DNA of 16,293 bases. Source: Bacteroidales bacterium (GTDB lineage Bacteria; Bacteroidota; Bacteroidia; Bacteroidales; Muribaculaceae). Under the pieces are notes generated by a model that worked only from the letters and a program-made list of their open reading frames with translations, was not told where the DNA came from and searched no databases. Positions within the stretch are counted from its first letter, which is position 1. The number at the start of each line of letters is the position of its first letter. Positions 1-7,602 of the stretch are shown piece by piece. Made by a program: the position numbers and the translations under genes. Location: the NCBI GenBank assembly GCA_019420545.1, contig JAHZGZ010000015.1:1-16293 (forward strand). Reading direction: 5' to 3'.

Positions 1-2425
1 TGGCGATGCCGATGATGTCGGAGAAGACACCTGCGGCGGTCACTTCGGCACCTGCGCCGTAACCCTTGATCACCATCGGATACTCGTTGTAGCGCTCGGT
101 GGTGATGAGGATTACGTTGTTGCTGCCGTCGAGATGGTAGAACGGATGTGCCGCGCCTACCGTGCGCAGCCCGACGCTTACTTTCCCATGGTCGAGCACT
201 GCGGTGAAGCGGAAATGCTCTCCGGCCCTCTCGGCCTGAGCGCGCATCTCCTCGAACTTTCCGTCGAGAGCCTTTACCTTGTCGAAGAAATCCTCTATCG
301 ACCCTTCGAAGCATTCGTCGGGGAGGAAGAGATGCCGCTCCACATCCTCCTGCGACGTGGCATAACCTGCTTCTCGGGCGAGAATCACGAGCTTGCGCAT
401 GACGTCGCGGCCGCTCAGGTCGACGCGCGGATCAGGCTCGGCATAGCCGGCCTCGCACGCCATTTCGATAGCGCGGCTCATGGGTACCTCGGGGCTGAGT
501 ACATTGAAAATGTAGTTGAGGGTGCCGCTGAGCACTGCCTCGATGCGCAGTATCCTGTCGCCGGAGTTTATCAGATTGTTGATGGTGTTGATGATGGGAA
601 GTCCGGCGCCGACATTGGTCTCGAAAAGGAATTTTACATCCTTCTTGCGGGCCATGCGCTTCATGCGCAGATAATTGTCGTAATCGCCCGACGCGGCTAT
701 CTTGTTGGCTGCCACTACGTTGATGTTATGGCTGAGCAGATCGTAGTATAGCGCGGAAATTTTCGGACTCGCCGTGCAGTCAACAAACACGGAGTTGAAG
801 ATATTCATCCCGATTACCTCCTTGCGGATGTTTTCGGGAGTGGCGTCGATCGCCGACTCGTCAAGCAGCTGGCTGTAACGGTCGATATCAATGCCTTCGC
901 GGTCGAATATGCATTTGCGGGAGTTGGCTATACCTACGATACGCAGCTGCAAGGCTTTGTTTTCCAGCAGGTTTTCCTGTTGGGCGTGGATCTGCGACAG
1001 CAGGTGTCGCCCCACATTGCCGGTACCGACTACAAACAGGTTTAAGACCTGAGTGTCAGATAAGAAAAAACTGTCGTGGATTACGTTGAGGGCCTTGCGC
1101 AGATCCTTGTGCTCGATTACAAACGAGATGTTGGTCTCGGAAGCTCCCTGTGCGCAGGCAATCACGCTTATACCGTTGCGGCCGAGCACGTTGAAGAGCT
1201 TACCCGCGATACCGCCGGTATGCTTCATGTTCTCGCCTACGATAGCTACCGTGGCAAGATTGGGCTCTGCTACAATCTCGCTGAGTGTGCCCGCTTTCAG
1301 TTCGGATGCAAACTCCTGGTTGAGCACCTGTATGGCATGGTCGGCGTCGGCATTGCGCACGGCAAACGATATATTGTTTTCCGAAGCGGCCTGGCTGACG
1401 AGGAACACTGAGATACCGTTCTGGGCGAGCGCGTTGAAAATGCGCGAGTTGATACCGATCACGCCCACCATGCCGAGGCCCTTGACGGTAACAAGGCAGG
1501 TGTCGTTGATCGAGCTTATACCCTTGATGGCTTTCCCTTCGGGCGACGGTTCCTGTTCGCTGATCCATGTGCCCGCGGCCGAGGGGTTGAAGGTGTTCTT
1601 TATGACGATCGGGATGTTCTTGTGGAACACGGGATAGATCGTCGGGGGGTATATTACCTTGGCGCCGAAGTTACATAGCTCCATGGCTTCGGTAAACGAC
1701 AGGCGGTCGATTACGAGAGCGCCGGAGATGACCCTCGGATCGGCGGTCATGAAGCCGTCGACATCGGTCCATATTTCAAGCACACGGGCGTCAAGGGCGG
1801 CAGCAATTATGGCTGCGGTGTAGTCGGAGCCTCCGCGGCCCAGGTTGGTGACATTCCCTTCGGAGTCGCTGGCTATGAAGCCGGGCACCACTACCGTCTG
1901 TGCGTTGAGATTGTCAAATCGTTCGTGAATCAGAGGCTGGGTTGCTTCATTGTCGAGTACATGCTTGGCCCACTGCTTTACTGTCTTGATGAATGTGCGG
2001 CTGTCGATATGTACCGCGCCTTCGATTACGCGCGACACGATTACCGACGATATGCGCTCTCCGTAGCTTACAATTATGTCGAGAGTACGCTGGCTCAGAT
2101 CGTGAATCAGGCTTACTCCGCGATAAATATTGCCAAGCTCCTCAAGCAGTGGATTGACGATCGACAGTACCTCAAGCTTGAAAGCGTCGGGCACGATACC
2201 GTCGATCACCTGACGGTGACGCTCGACGATGCGTGCATAGCTCTCAAGATGGGCGATGTCGCCCCCCGCAGCCAGACGTGCGGTAGCGATCAGCTGGTCG
2301 GTGATGCCGCCAAGGGCCGACACCACCACTATCACCGGCTCGTCGCAACCTTCAACAATGGCTTTCACGTTGCGCAGGCTCTCTACGGTGCCCACCGACG
2401 TGCCGCCAAATTTCATTACTTTCAT
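1..2425 (-). CDS. thrA: Bifunctional aspartate kinase / homoserine dehydrogenase (ThrA), 3' end cut by window edge
   Basis: Cytoplasmic enzyme catalysing the first and third steps from aspartate to homoserine (ATP-dependent aspartate phosphorylation and NAD(P)H-dependent reduction of aspartate semialdehyde), feeding threonine, methionine and, through the kinase, lysine. I translated the minus strand from 2425. It begins MKVMKFGGTSVG, the aspartokinase signature. The kinase domain spans about residues 1-290. Two ACT-type regulatory repeats follow at about 310-455, each with the pattern NGIS..(Q).AS(E)xNISF. The dehydrogenase nucleotide loop GTGNVG is near 466, SGTLNYIFN is in the catalytic domain, and the homoserine dehydrogenase signature EPDPRVDLSGRD lies near 658-678. 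The frame is open to the left edge, where it reads KGYGAGAEVTAAGVFSDI, the usual ThrA C-terminus. About 808 codons are present, so only a few residues are missing. Its own promoter lies just upstream. ACT domains imply allosteric control, probably by threonine as in the family. No leader peptide or attenuator fits in the short untranslated region. Confidence 0.97.
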   Translation of the reverse strand, partial: MKVMKFGGTSVGTVESLRNVKAIVEGCDEPVIVVVSALGGITDQLIATARLAAGGDIAHLESYARIVERHRQVIDGIVPDAFKLEVLSIVNPLLEELGNIYRGVSLIHDLSQRTLDIIVSYGERISSVIVSRVIEGAVHIDSRTFIKTVKQWAKHVLDNEATQPLIHERFDNLNAQTVVVPGFIASDSEGNVTNLGRGGSDYTAAIIAAALDARVLEIWTDVDGFMTADPRVISGALVIDRLSFTEAMELCNFGAKVIYPPTIYPVFHKNIPIVIKNTFNPSAAGTWISEQEPSPEGKAIKGISSINDTCLVTVKGLGMVGVIGINSRIFNALAQNGISVFLVSQAASENNISFAVRNADADHAIQVLNQEFASELKAGTLSEIVAEPNLATVAIVGENMKHTGGIAGKLFNVLGRNGISVIACAQGASETNISFVIEHKDLRKALNVIHDSFFLSDTQVLNLFVVGTGNVGRHLLSQIHAQQENLLENKALQLRIVGIANSRKCIFDREGIDIDRYSQLLDESAIDATPENIRKEVIGMNIFNSVFVDCTASPKISALYYDLLSHNINVVAANKIAASGDYDNYLRMKRMARKKDVKFLFETNVGAGLPIINTINNLINSGDRILRIEAVLSGTLNYIFNVLSPEVPMSRAIEMACEAGYAEPDPRVDLSGRDVMRKLVILAREAGYATSQEDVERHLFLPDECFEGSIEDFFDKVKALDGKFEEMRAQAERAGEHFRFTAVLDHGKVSVGLRTVGAAHPFYHLDGSNNVILITTERYNEYPMVIKGYGAGAEVTAAGVFSDIIGIA

Positions 2426-2458
2426 TGGCTGATGAGTAGTTGTAAATATTCGTTGCTA

Positions 2459-2466
2459 CAAAGTTA
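2459..2466 (-). promoter_or_regulatory. Promoter -7 element for thrA
   Basis: On the minus strand this reads TAACTTTG, an exact match to the Bacteroidetes -7 consensus TAnnTTTG. It lies 33 bases before the thrA start codon, giving an estimated untranslated leader of under 30 bases. A TTG occurs about 16 bases upstream in an AT-rich stretch, closer than the usual -33 spacing, so the -33 element is uncertain. The rest of the 145-base spacer (2426-2570) holds only weak short inverted repeats. Confidence 0.6.
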
Positions 2467-2570
2467 CACATTTATTTTTAAACAATCTGCCGGAGTGCGG
2501 TGTGTTTGATTCAAATGTGCGTAAAACACTGTAGGACAGAATGTTGATTGTGCGTCTGCACATTGTGGTA

Positions 2571-4673
2571 TCAGTGGCGTCCGACGCCGTTGCAAGCGTG
2601 GCATATGCCTGACTTATGGCATGGCTCGCAGTCGATCACGTGACCGTTGAGGTTCGGGGCGTAGCGTCCGGCTCCGTGGCAATGGGGACATTTCCCGGAA
2701 CCGTAGCATGCCTGGCAGATACGTGATGATGTTGCATGCGATGACGATGAGGATGATGGCGTGGAGGAGGCCTCGGAGGTGGGAGTAGAGTAGTCGGGAG
2801 TCCATCCGGCAGATATTGCCATGCCTGTTACCTCAGGGGATATATATGTCTTGTCGAGCATCGAATTCCCGGTATTGGATTTTGGCAGCGCGACGGATGC
2901 CGACGCTCGGGCCGGTGCCGACGATGAGGATGATGTCAGAGCATTCGTTATCACGCCTGTCAGAGCGTTCAGCACCTGTAGCATCGCGGCTTGTTGCCGT
3001 GCTTCGTTTTCCTGCCGCGCGTTCATGGCGTCGATCAGCTGCTGCTGGCGTGCAAGTTCCATCTGACGACGTGATTCCTTCAGATTCTTTACATATTCGG
3101 CTCTTGCTTCCTTGACTTCGTCGTCGAGCCGGTTCTGGCGTTTGCGCAGTTCCTTTACATATGCTGCGAGGGTAGTGTAATTGTCGGCCTTTTCAGAGGT
3201 GTATTTCTTGGCAAAATACTCTAACGCATCCTCCAGATTGTAATCGGAACTGAACCTTATCGGAGTGTACCATGTATAGGGTGCGGCGGTGCCGTCGGCT
3301 TCTTTCTCGAGTTCTTTTCTTTCCGACTCCCACAGTGTGTTGGTGGCGATGCGAGTCAGCGCATTCTCCTGCATCTCGATCATCGGCTTTATATTCTCTG
3401 TTTCGGCCTTGAACCATGTCATGAGATTCTTTTCCTGGAACTCTTCGATTTTCGAGGGCTTTATCTGTGAGATCACATCATGCCAATGTTGCTTTTCATA
3501 TGCTAATTCAAGCTTACTCATTGACGCATAATCGTAGGGCTTTGCGGGATCATAGACCTCGTATTCACCGAGCGATGATAACCTGACCAGAGCATATGGC
3601 TTTTTCTCGCTATCGTAGAACACGTTGACATCGGCGAAGCGCGGCTCCACCCTGAATGTGGAATCGACAAGCGACACACATCCTGTGCGATACATGAGGT
3701 TGTCGGGATCGTATATCGAGTAATATACTATCTGATCAGGAGTACTGATCCTTATCTGTGTAATCTTGCCCTTTATTATCGGTAAGCCGGTTGTACCGCC
3801 GTGGCGGCACAGGGATCTGGTGTAAACATTATACCCCTCGTTGCGTTTTCCCACTTCAAACACTTTGTACTCATGCATGACACCGTTTGCATCTTCTCTG
3901 AACTCCGTTTTTGTGAGAAATTTGTTGCTCCCTTCTTGGTAGATGAAGTATTCTCCGCCGGGAACCTTTATATTGAAATTTGATGAGTTGGGCGATTCAA
4001 AGAAACCGAGGGAATATGCCACGCCCATTCCATAGTCACTAAGATGCGGATATTCGTTCCTGCCGAAAAAGCGCGGAGGAAGGGCCGGATGGTAAATTGA
4101 CATCCCCGTGGCGGCATCATGCGAGAATCCGGCGGGAACGGCGTCGCGAAATTCAACATCATCCGCCATCAGCAGATGTGTTCCGTCAAGAGCGAATACA
4201 TGGGTTGGATCCGTACCCATCACCACATATTCCTTGTCGCCGTACTTCTTGATATCCGTTGCCGGATTGAACACATTGCGCTCTCCATTGCCAAACAGGT
4301 AGCGGGAGTCGTCGACCTTGAATACGGAATGACCTTTGAAAGATATGAGTTCGAGATGAGGGAATGTGCGGAGACTGTTATGGTAGCTGAACATCGGTAT
4401 GGTGTCGGACGTGCGCATCAGGCCGATTTCTTTGTTCTTGCAATAGAATACGTAGTACATGGTTCCGTTCTTCCACCGCTCGATAGCAACATCCTTGATT
4501 TCGGGGAAGCGTTTCTTTATCTGTTTTTTGAATTCCTTGAAGTCGGAATCTTTTTCCATATTCAGTGCGCGCTGGAATGTGGATGGTGATGAAAATAGGT
4601 CGGGTTTCACCGCTGAGGCGGTAAAGCAAGAGGCCGTCAGGAGGGCTATTATCAGTAAAAGATGTCTGATCAT
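2571..4673 (-). CDS. Exported protein of unknown function with coiled coil, Ser-rich linker and C-terminal DnaJ-like zinc cluster
   Basis: I do not recognise the family of the N-terminal part. Residues 1-21 look like a signal peptide (hydrophobic LLLIIALLTA core, likely cleavage near ASA-V). Cys16 is preceded by TAS, a poor lipobox, so signal peptidase I is more likely. Residues about 40-400 form a mixed alpha/beta region rich in aromatic residues and phrases such as GTDPTHVFALDGTHL, perhaps repeat-like or propeller-like, which I cannot prove. Residues about 500-560 are highly charged and Gln/Arg-rich (coiled coil). Residues about 580-650 are Ser/Ala-rich linker. The tail has eight cysteines at 653, 656, 662, 665, 682, 685, 691 and 694, in CxxC pairs partly followed by GxG or GSG, the arrangement of the DnaJ cysteine-rich domain that binds two zinc ions. 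No J domain is present. The gene has its own promoter. GC content looks lower than in thrA or the GH31 gene. A role in protein binding or envelope assembly is only a guess. Confidence 0.85.
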   Translation of the reverse strand: MIRHLLLIIALLTASCFTASAVKPDLFSSPSTFQRALNMEKDSDFKEFKKQIKKRFPEIKDVAIERWKNGTMYYVFYCKNKEIGLMRTSDTIPMFSYHNSLRTFPHLELISFKGHSVFKVDDSRYLFGNGERNVFNPATDIKKYGDKEYVVMGTDPTHVFALDGTHLLMADDVEFRDAVPAGFSHDAATGMSIYHPALPPRFFGRNEYPHLSDYGMGVAYSLGFFESPNSSNFNIKVPGGEYFIYQEGSNKFLTKTEFREDANGVMHEYKVFEVGKRNEGYNVYTRSLCRHGGTTGLPIIKGKITQIRISTPDQIVYYSIYDPDNLMYRTGCVSLVDSTFRVEPRFADVNVFYDSEKKPYALVRLSSLGEYEVYDPAKPYDYASMSKLELAYEKQHWHDVISQIKPSKIEEFQEKNLMTWFKAETENIKPMIEMQENALTRIATNTLWESERKELEKEADGTAAPYTWYTPIRFSSDYNLEDALEYFAKKYTSEKADNYTTLAAYVKELRKRQNRLDDEVKEARAEYVKNLKESRRQMELARQQQLIDAMNARQENEARQQAAMLQVLNALTGVITNALTSSSSSAPARASASVALPKSNTGNSMLDKTYISPEVTGMAISAGWTPDYSTPTSEASSTPSSSSSSHATSSRICQACYGSGKCPHCHGAGRYAPNLNGHVIDCEPCHKSGICHACNGVGRH

Positions 4674-4727
4674 CTGTCTTTCGGGTTAAAGGTGATTGGA
4701 TATTACGGGTAATATGAAAAATTGATA

Positions 4728-4735
4728 CAAAGGTA
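4728..4735 (-). promoter_or_regulatory. Promoter -7 element for the zinc-cluster protein gene
   Basis: The minus strand reads TACCTTTG here, an exact match to TAnnTTTG. It lies 54 bases before the start codon at 4673, giving a leader of roughly 45-50 bases. A TTTG lies only about 12 bases upstream, too close for a normal -33 element, so only the -7 box is supported. Together with the terminator just upstream, it makes this gene a transcription unit separate from the polysaccharide locus. Confidence 0.55.
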
Positions 4736-4785
4736 ACGAATTAACTCCAAATATGCGACAATTTAACCGTTTTTGCGATATCCAT

Positions 4786-4823
4786 GAAAAATCGGAGTAT
4801 CCGCAGCCAGCGGATACTCCGAT
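4786..4823 (-). terminator. Rho-independent terminator of the polysaccharide-utilization operon
   Basis: A perfect 14-bp inverted repeat (4791-4804 and 4810-4823) with a 5-base loop forms a strong, partly GC-rich stem. Read on the minus strand it is followed at once by a run of five T. It starts about 54 bases after the stop codon of the GH31 gene. The opposite orientation has no T-run, so the terminator serves the minus strand. The rest of the 203-base spacer 4674-4876 holds the promoter of the next gene and nothing else I can see. Confidence 0.85.
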
Positions 4824-4876
4824 CTCCTTAGAAATTGATCGTTATCGGATCAAGTGATACCGGAAACTCAGATTGT

Positions 4877-7534
4877 TTACAGACCGAGCTGGGCTGATAT
4901 GCGTTTGCGGAATGCCGGACCCGAGTACTCGTGGGCGCTGATGATGGCGGGGAGCTCGGAATAGGCTTTGTCGAAATCGTCGAGGTAGCGGGCCGTCTCC
5001 TGCGGGTTCTCAAGAATGAAGTTGGGGCACTGCGATACCTTCAGATATCCTTCGGGGAGCATTATGTAGCTTTCGCCGTTGAGACACTGCTCCTCCTTGA
5101 ACTCGGGGGTGAGGGTGCGGCAGCGGCTGAATATCTGCTTCTTGCCGTAGAGGCGCGACGCGTCGCCCATTCCGTCGGGGTAGTGGAGCGTAACCTCTAC
5201 ATCGGCCCATTCGGGGAGGCGCTCGGTGTATATCACGGGTTGTAGCGACATGCCGTCGTAGCTCCATGTGCCGGGTTTCGGGAAGCGTGCGTAGGGGTAG
5301 ACTTTACCCGACACCTCCACCGATGCCGGCGGCATCGTGGTGGGGAAGCGCAGCTCGAAGGCGCGCTTGGCGGGGGCGTTGCGGTATGTGCCTTTGCGTC
5401 CGCCGATCTTCACGGTAACGGCTTTGTCGGATGTCGTCTTGCTCACTTCGGTAGTGGCGTAGGCGGTCTTGTAGGCATCGGTCTCGCCGTCGTCCTCATA
5501 GTGGGTGAGGGTGCCGTCGGCACCGGGGATGAATGTCAGCACGAGAGTGTCGCACGGCACCTGCAGCGAGCGCACGTTGGCCGGATTCATCGGCAGGATG
5601 GCTCCGGCGCGCACGAAGAACGGGTTTTCGTCGAGCGTGTAGCTGAGGTCGAGTTCGGTGTTGCCGTCGTAGAGATTGCCGGTAGAGTAGTCGTACCATT
5701 TACCTTCGGGGAGCCATACCGAGCGCGAGGCGAGGCCTGTAACGCTGTCGACCGGCTGCGCTATGGCGGTGGCGATGATGTCGGGCCCGAAGAAGTACTG
5801 CTCGGGCACGTTGTAGGCTTTCTCGGTCTCGGGATACTCGTAGTACATCGGGCGGCACATGGCTATGCCGGTGTCGTAGTTGGCGCGTGCGGCATTGTAG
5901 ATGTAGGGCACGAGCGCATAGCGCAGCTGAATGGCGTCGCGCAGCATGAACTGGTGGTCGGGGAATGCCCACGGGTAGCGCACGATGCGGCGGTCCTTGG
6001 TGGAGTGGGTCTTGAAGATGGGGGTGAACACTCCGTACTGGAGCCAGCGCAGATAAAGCTCGGGGTCGGTCTCCTTGACGTCGGAATGGAACATGTGGCC
6101 GCCGATGTCGTGGCCCCAGTACCCGTAGTTGACGTTGGATGCCGTCGAGGTAAACCACGGGAGGAATGCCAGGGTCTGCCATGTGGCGTAGGTGTCGCCC
6201 GAGAATCCGAGCGGATAGCGGTGGGAGCCGAGGCCGCCCCAGCGGTGGTAGATGAAGGGGCGCTTGGTCAGGCCGTCGTTGCCCTCCGAGGCGCGCTCTT
6301 TGGCATGGTTGTAGAAGGTGTGGTTGAGCCAGAAGGTGTTGCTGAGTCCTTTGGTATATTTCGAGTCGAGCCACTGCTGCCAGTCGAGCCACCAGAAGTC
6401 GACGCCCATGTCCTCCATAGGAGCGAGCACGGTGTTGAAATATGTGTCGGCCCACTTCTGCTCGTCGATCTTAAATGGCACGCTCTTGCCCTTGTCGTTC
6501 CAGCCGTATTCTTTGGTAAACCGGTCGTAGCACTCCTCGTAGGGCTGTATTCCCGATGCCGGATGGAGGTTGAGGGCGGTGAGCAGTTTCTCGTGGCCGC
6601 TCCATTCGAGGAAGTTCTTGGGGTTGGGGAAGAGCTCCTTCTGCCAGGTATATCCCGTCCAGCCGATGCGCTGGTCGTATTCGTCCTTGCGCGGATTCTT
6701 GCGTGTGAGGCCGAAGGTGTCGTGCCAGTCCATGTCGACGATGAGCACGTCGATAGGTATGTCGTATGACCGCAGTTTCTCCACGATGTCGACCATCTCG
6801 TCGTCGGAATACTGCCAGTAGCGGCTCCACCAGTAGCCGAAAGTGGATTTCGGCGGCATCATGGCCTTTCCGGCCACCTTCTGATAGTCGGCGAGAGCCT
6901 GCTTGTAGTTGTGTCCGTAAGCGAGGAAGTAGAGGTCCTGGCGCTCGCCGTCGGGGCGCTCGGCCACCCATTCCTGCCAGTGGCTGTCGACAGGCTCAAA
7001 CAGGGGCTTGCGGCTGTCGTCGACCAGTGCCCATCCGCTGCGCGACAGCAGGCCTGTCTCCATCGGCTCGCGGCCGAGTTTTTTGCCGTCGCAGCGGTCG
7101 AGGGTGCGGGTGGTGCCCATGAGGTTGAGCGTGTCGGCCATGCCCGGCGTCCAGGTCACTTTCTTGCCGTTGAGCGGGAAAGTGATTTTGAGGTTGGAGG
7201 CGTCGAAGGGCTTGCCGTCGTTCTTGTATGTAAGCGTCAGGGCGTCGGTGGTGATTGTGGCGCCCTTTTTGGATGTGCTGCTCTTGAAGCGCGGCACGTC
7301 GAGGTTGCGGTTGACGAAGGTGAGGCTCTTGCGGTCCTCCCACTTGCCGTCGGCGCTCCACTCCATGCGTACCATCTGCGGGGTGAGCACGGTAAAGCGG
7401 GCGTTGCCGCACGTCACTGTTGCCTTTTCGTTGGCTACGGGATTGTCTACAGCCACTGGGGTATCGGCCGCATACATGCATGCGGGCGCAACCACCATGG
7501 CCGAGGAGAGAATGATTGATTTAGGGTTAAGCAT
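4877..7534 (-). CDS. GH31 family glycoside hydrolase (alpha-glucosidase / alpha-xylosidase type), secreted
   Basis: Retaining exo-acting hydrolase of alpha-linked sugars, probably periplasmic. Residues 1-22 form a signal peptide ending MYAA. An N-terminal mutarotase-like beta-sandwich domain covers about 30-220. The (beta/alpha)8 catalytic domain covers about 230-560 and includes IDVLIVDMDW (261-270), the nucleophile strand WWLDWQQW with Asp384, the acid/base segment GSHRYPLGFSGD with Asp447, and GHDIGG (475-479) followed by RWLQYGVFTPIFKTH. A DUF5110-like domain with HYEDDGETDAYK is near 678-689. A further C-terminal part of about 130 residues (755-885) has no obvious identity to me. At 885 aa it is long but within the family's range. 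It is the last gene of the locus, 68 bases after the EEP/beta-helix gene, and is followed by a strong terminator. The catalytic residues look intact. The WQQW context differs from the common DMNE form, so substrate (glucose, xylose, galactose or other) is not decided by sequence. Confidence 0.95.
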   Translation of the reverse strand: MLNPKSIILSSAMVVAPACMYAADTPVAVDNPVANEKATVTCGNARFTVLTPQMVRMEWSADGKWEDRKSLTFVNRNLDVPRFKSSTSKKGATITTDALTLTYKNDGKPFDASNLKITFPLNGKKVTWTPGMADTLNLMGTTRTLDRCDGKKLGREPMETGLLSRSGWALVDDSRKPLFEPVDSHWQEWVAERPDGERQDLYFLAYGHNYKQALADYQKVAGKAMMPPKSTFGYWWSRYWQYSDDEMVDIVEKLRSYDIPIDVLIVDMDWHDTFGLTRKNPRKDEYDQRIGWTGYTWQKELFPNPKNFLEWSGHEKLLTALNLHPASGIQPYEECYDRFTKEYGWNDKGKSVPFKIDEQKWADTYFNTVLAPMEDMGVDFWWLDWQQWLDSKYTKGLSNTFWLNHTFYNHAKERASEGNDGLTKRPFIYHRWGGLGSHRYPLGFSGDTYATWQTLAFLPWFTSTASNVNYGYWGHDIGGHMFHSDVKETDPELYLRWLQYGVFTPIFKTHSTKDRRIVRYPWAFPDHQFMLRDAIQLRYALVPYIYNAARANYDTGIAMCRPMYYEYPETEKAYNVPEQYFFGPDIIATAIAQPVDSVTGLASRSVWLPEGKWYDYSTGNLYDGNTELDLSYTLDENPFFVRAGAILPMNPANVRSLQVPCDTLVLTFIPGADGTLTHYEDDGETDAYKTAYATTEVSKTTSDKAVTVKIGGRKGTYRNAPAKRAFELRFPTTMPPASVEVSGKVYPYARFPKPGTWSYDGMSLQPVIYTERLPEWADVEVTLHYPDGMGDASRLYGKKQIFSRCRTLTPEFKEEQCLNGESYIMLPEGYLKVSQCPNFILENPQETARYLDDFDKAYSELPAIISAHEYSGPAFRKRISAQLGL

Positions 7535-7602
7535 AACGATATGGTTAGACTGGTTGGTTAGTGTGGCGTAGGGTTGTATGGGCTTTCGCTGCGAAATGAT
7601 GG

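Noticed and set aside
134..2509. Several plus-strand open frames in the left 2.5 kb
   Set aside because: Reading the minus strand gives one continuous ThrA protein from 2425 to the left edge with every expected domain, so these are shadows.
2505..2515. Short palindrome TTTGATTCAAA upstream of the thrA promoter as an operator
   Set aside because: It is AT-rich and only 11 bases, easily found by chance in such a spacer, with no second copy nearby.
2549..2562. Possible terminator after the zinc-cluster gene (TGTGC/GCACA with a 4-base loop)
   Set aside because: The stem is only 5 bp and no T-run follows on the minus strand.
4608..4673. Lipoprotein signal in the 700-aa protein (Cys16)
   Set aside because: The residues before the Cys are LTAS, with Thr at -3, which does not fit the usual lipobox. 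A signal peptidase I site near residue 21 fits better.
5501..6769. Long open frame (422 codons) on the plus strand opposite the GH31 gene
   Set aside because: It lies wholly antisense to a gene with clear GH31 active-site motifs. Its translation has no recognisable domain and is rich in Val, Gly, Glu and Ala, as expected from a shadow of GC-biased codons.
7584..7596. TTTCG/CGAAA repeat before the GH31 gene as a regulatory hairpin
   Set aside because: The stem is only 5 bp with a 3-base loop, much weaker than the other two spacer hairpins.
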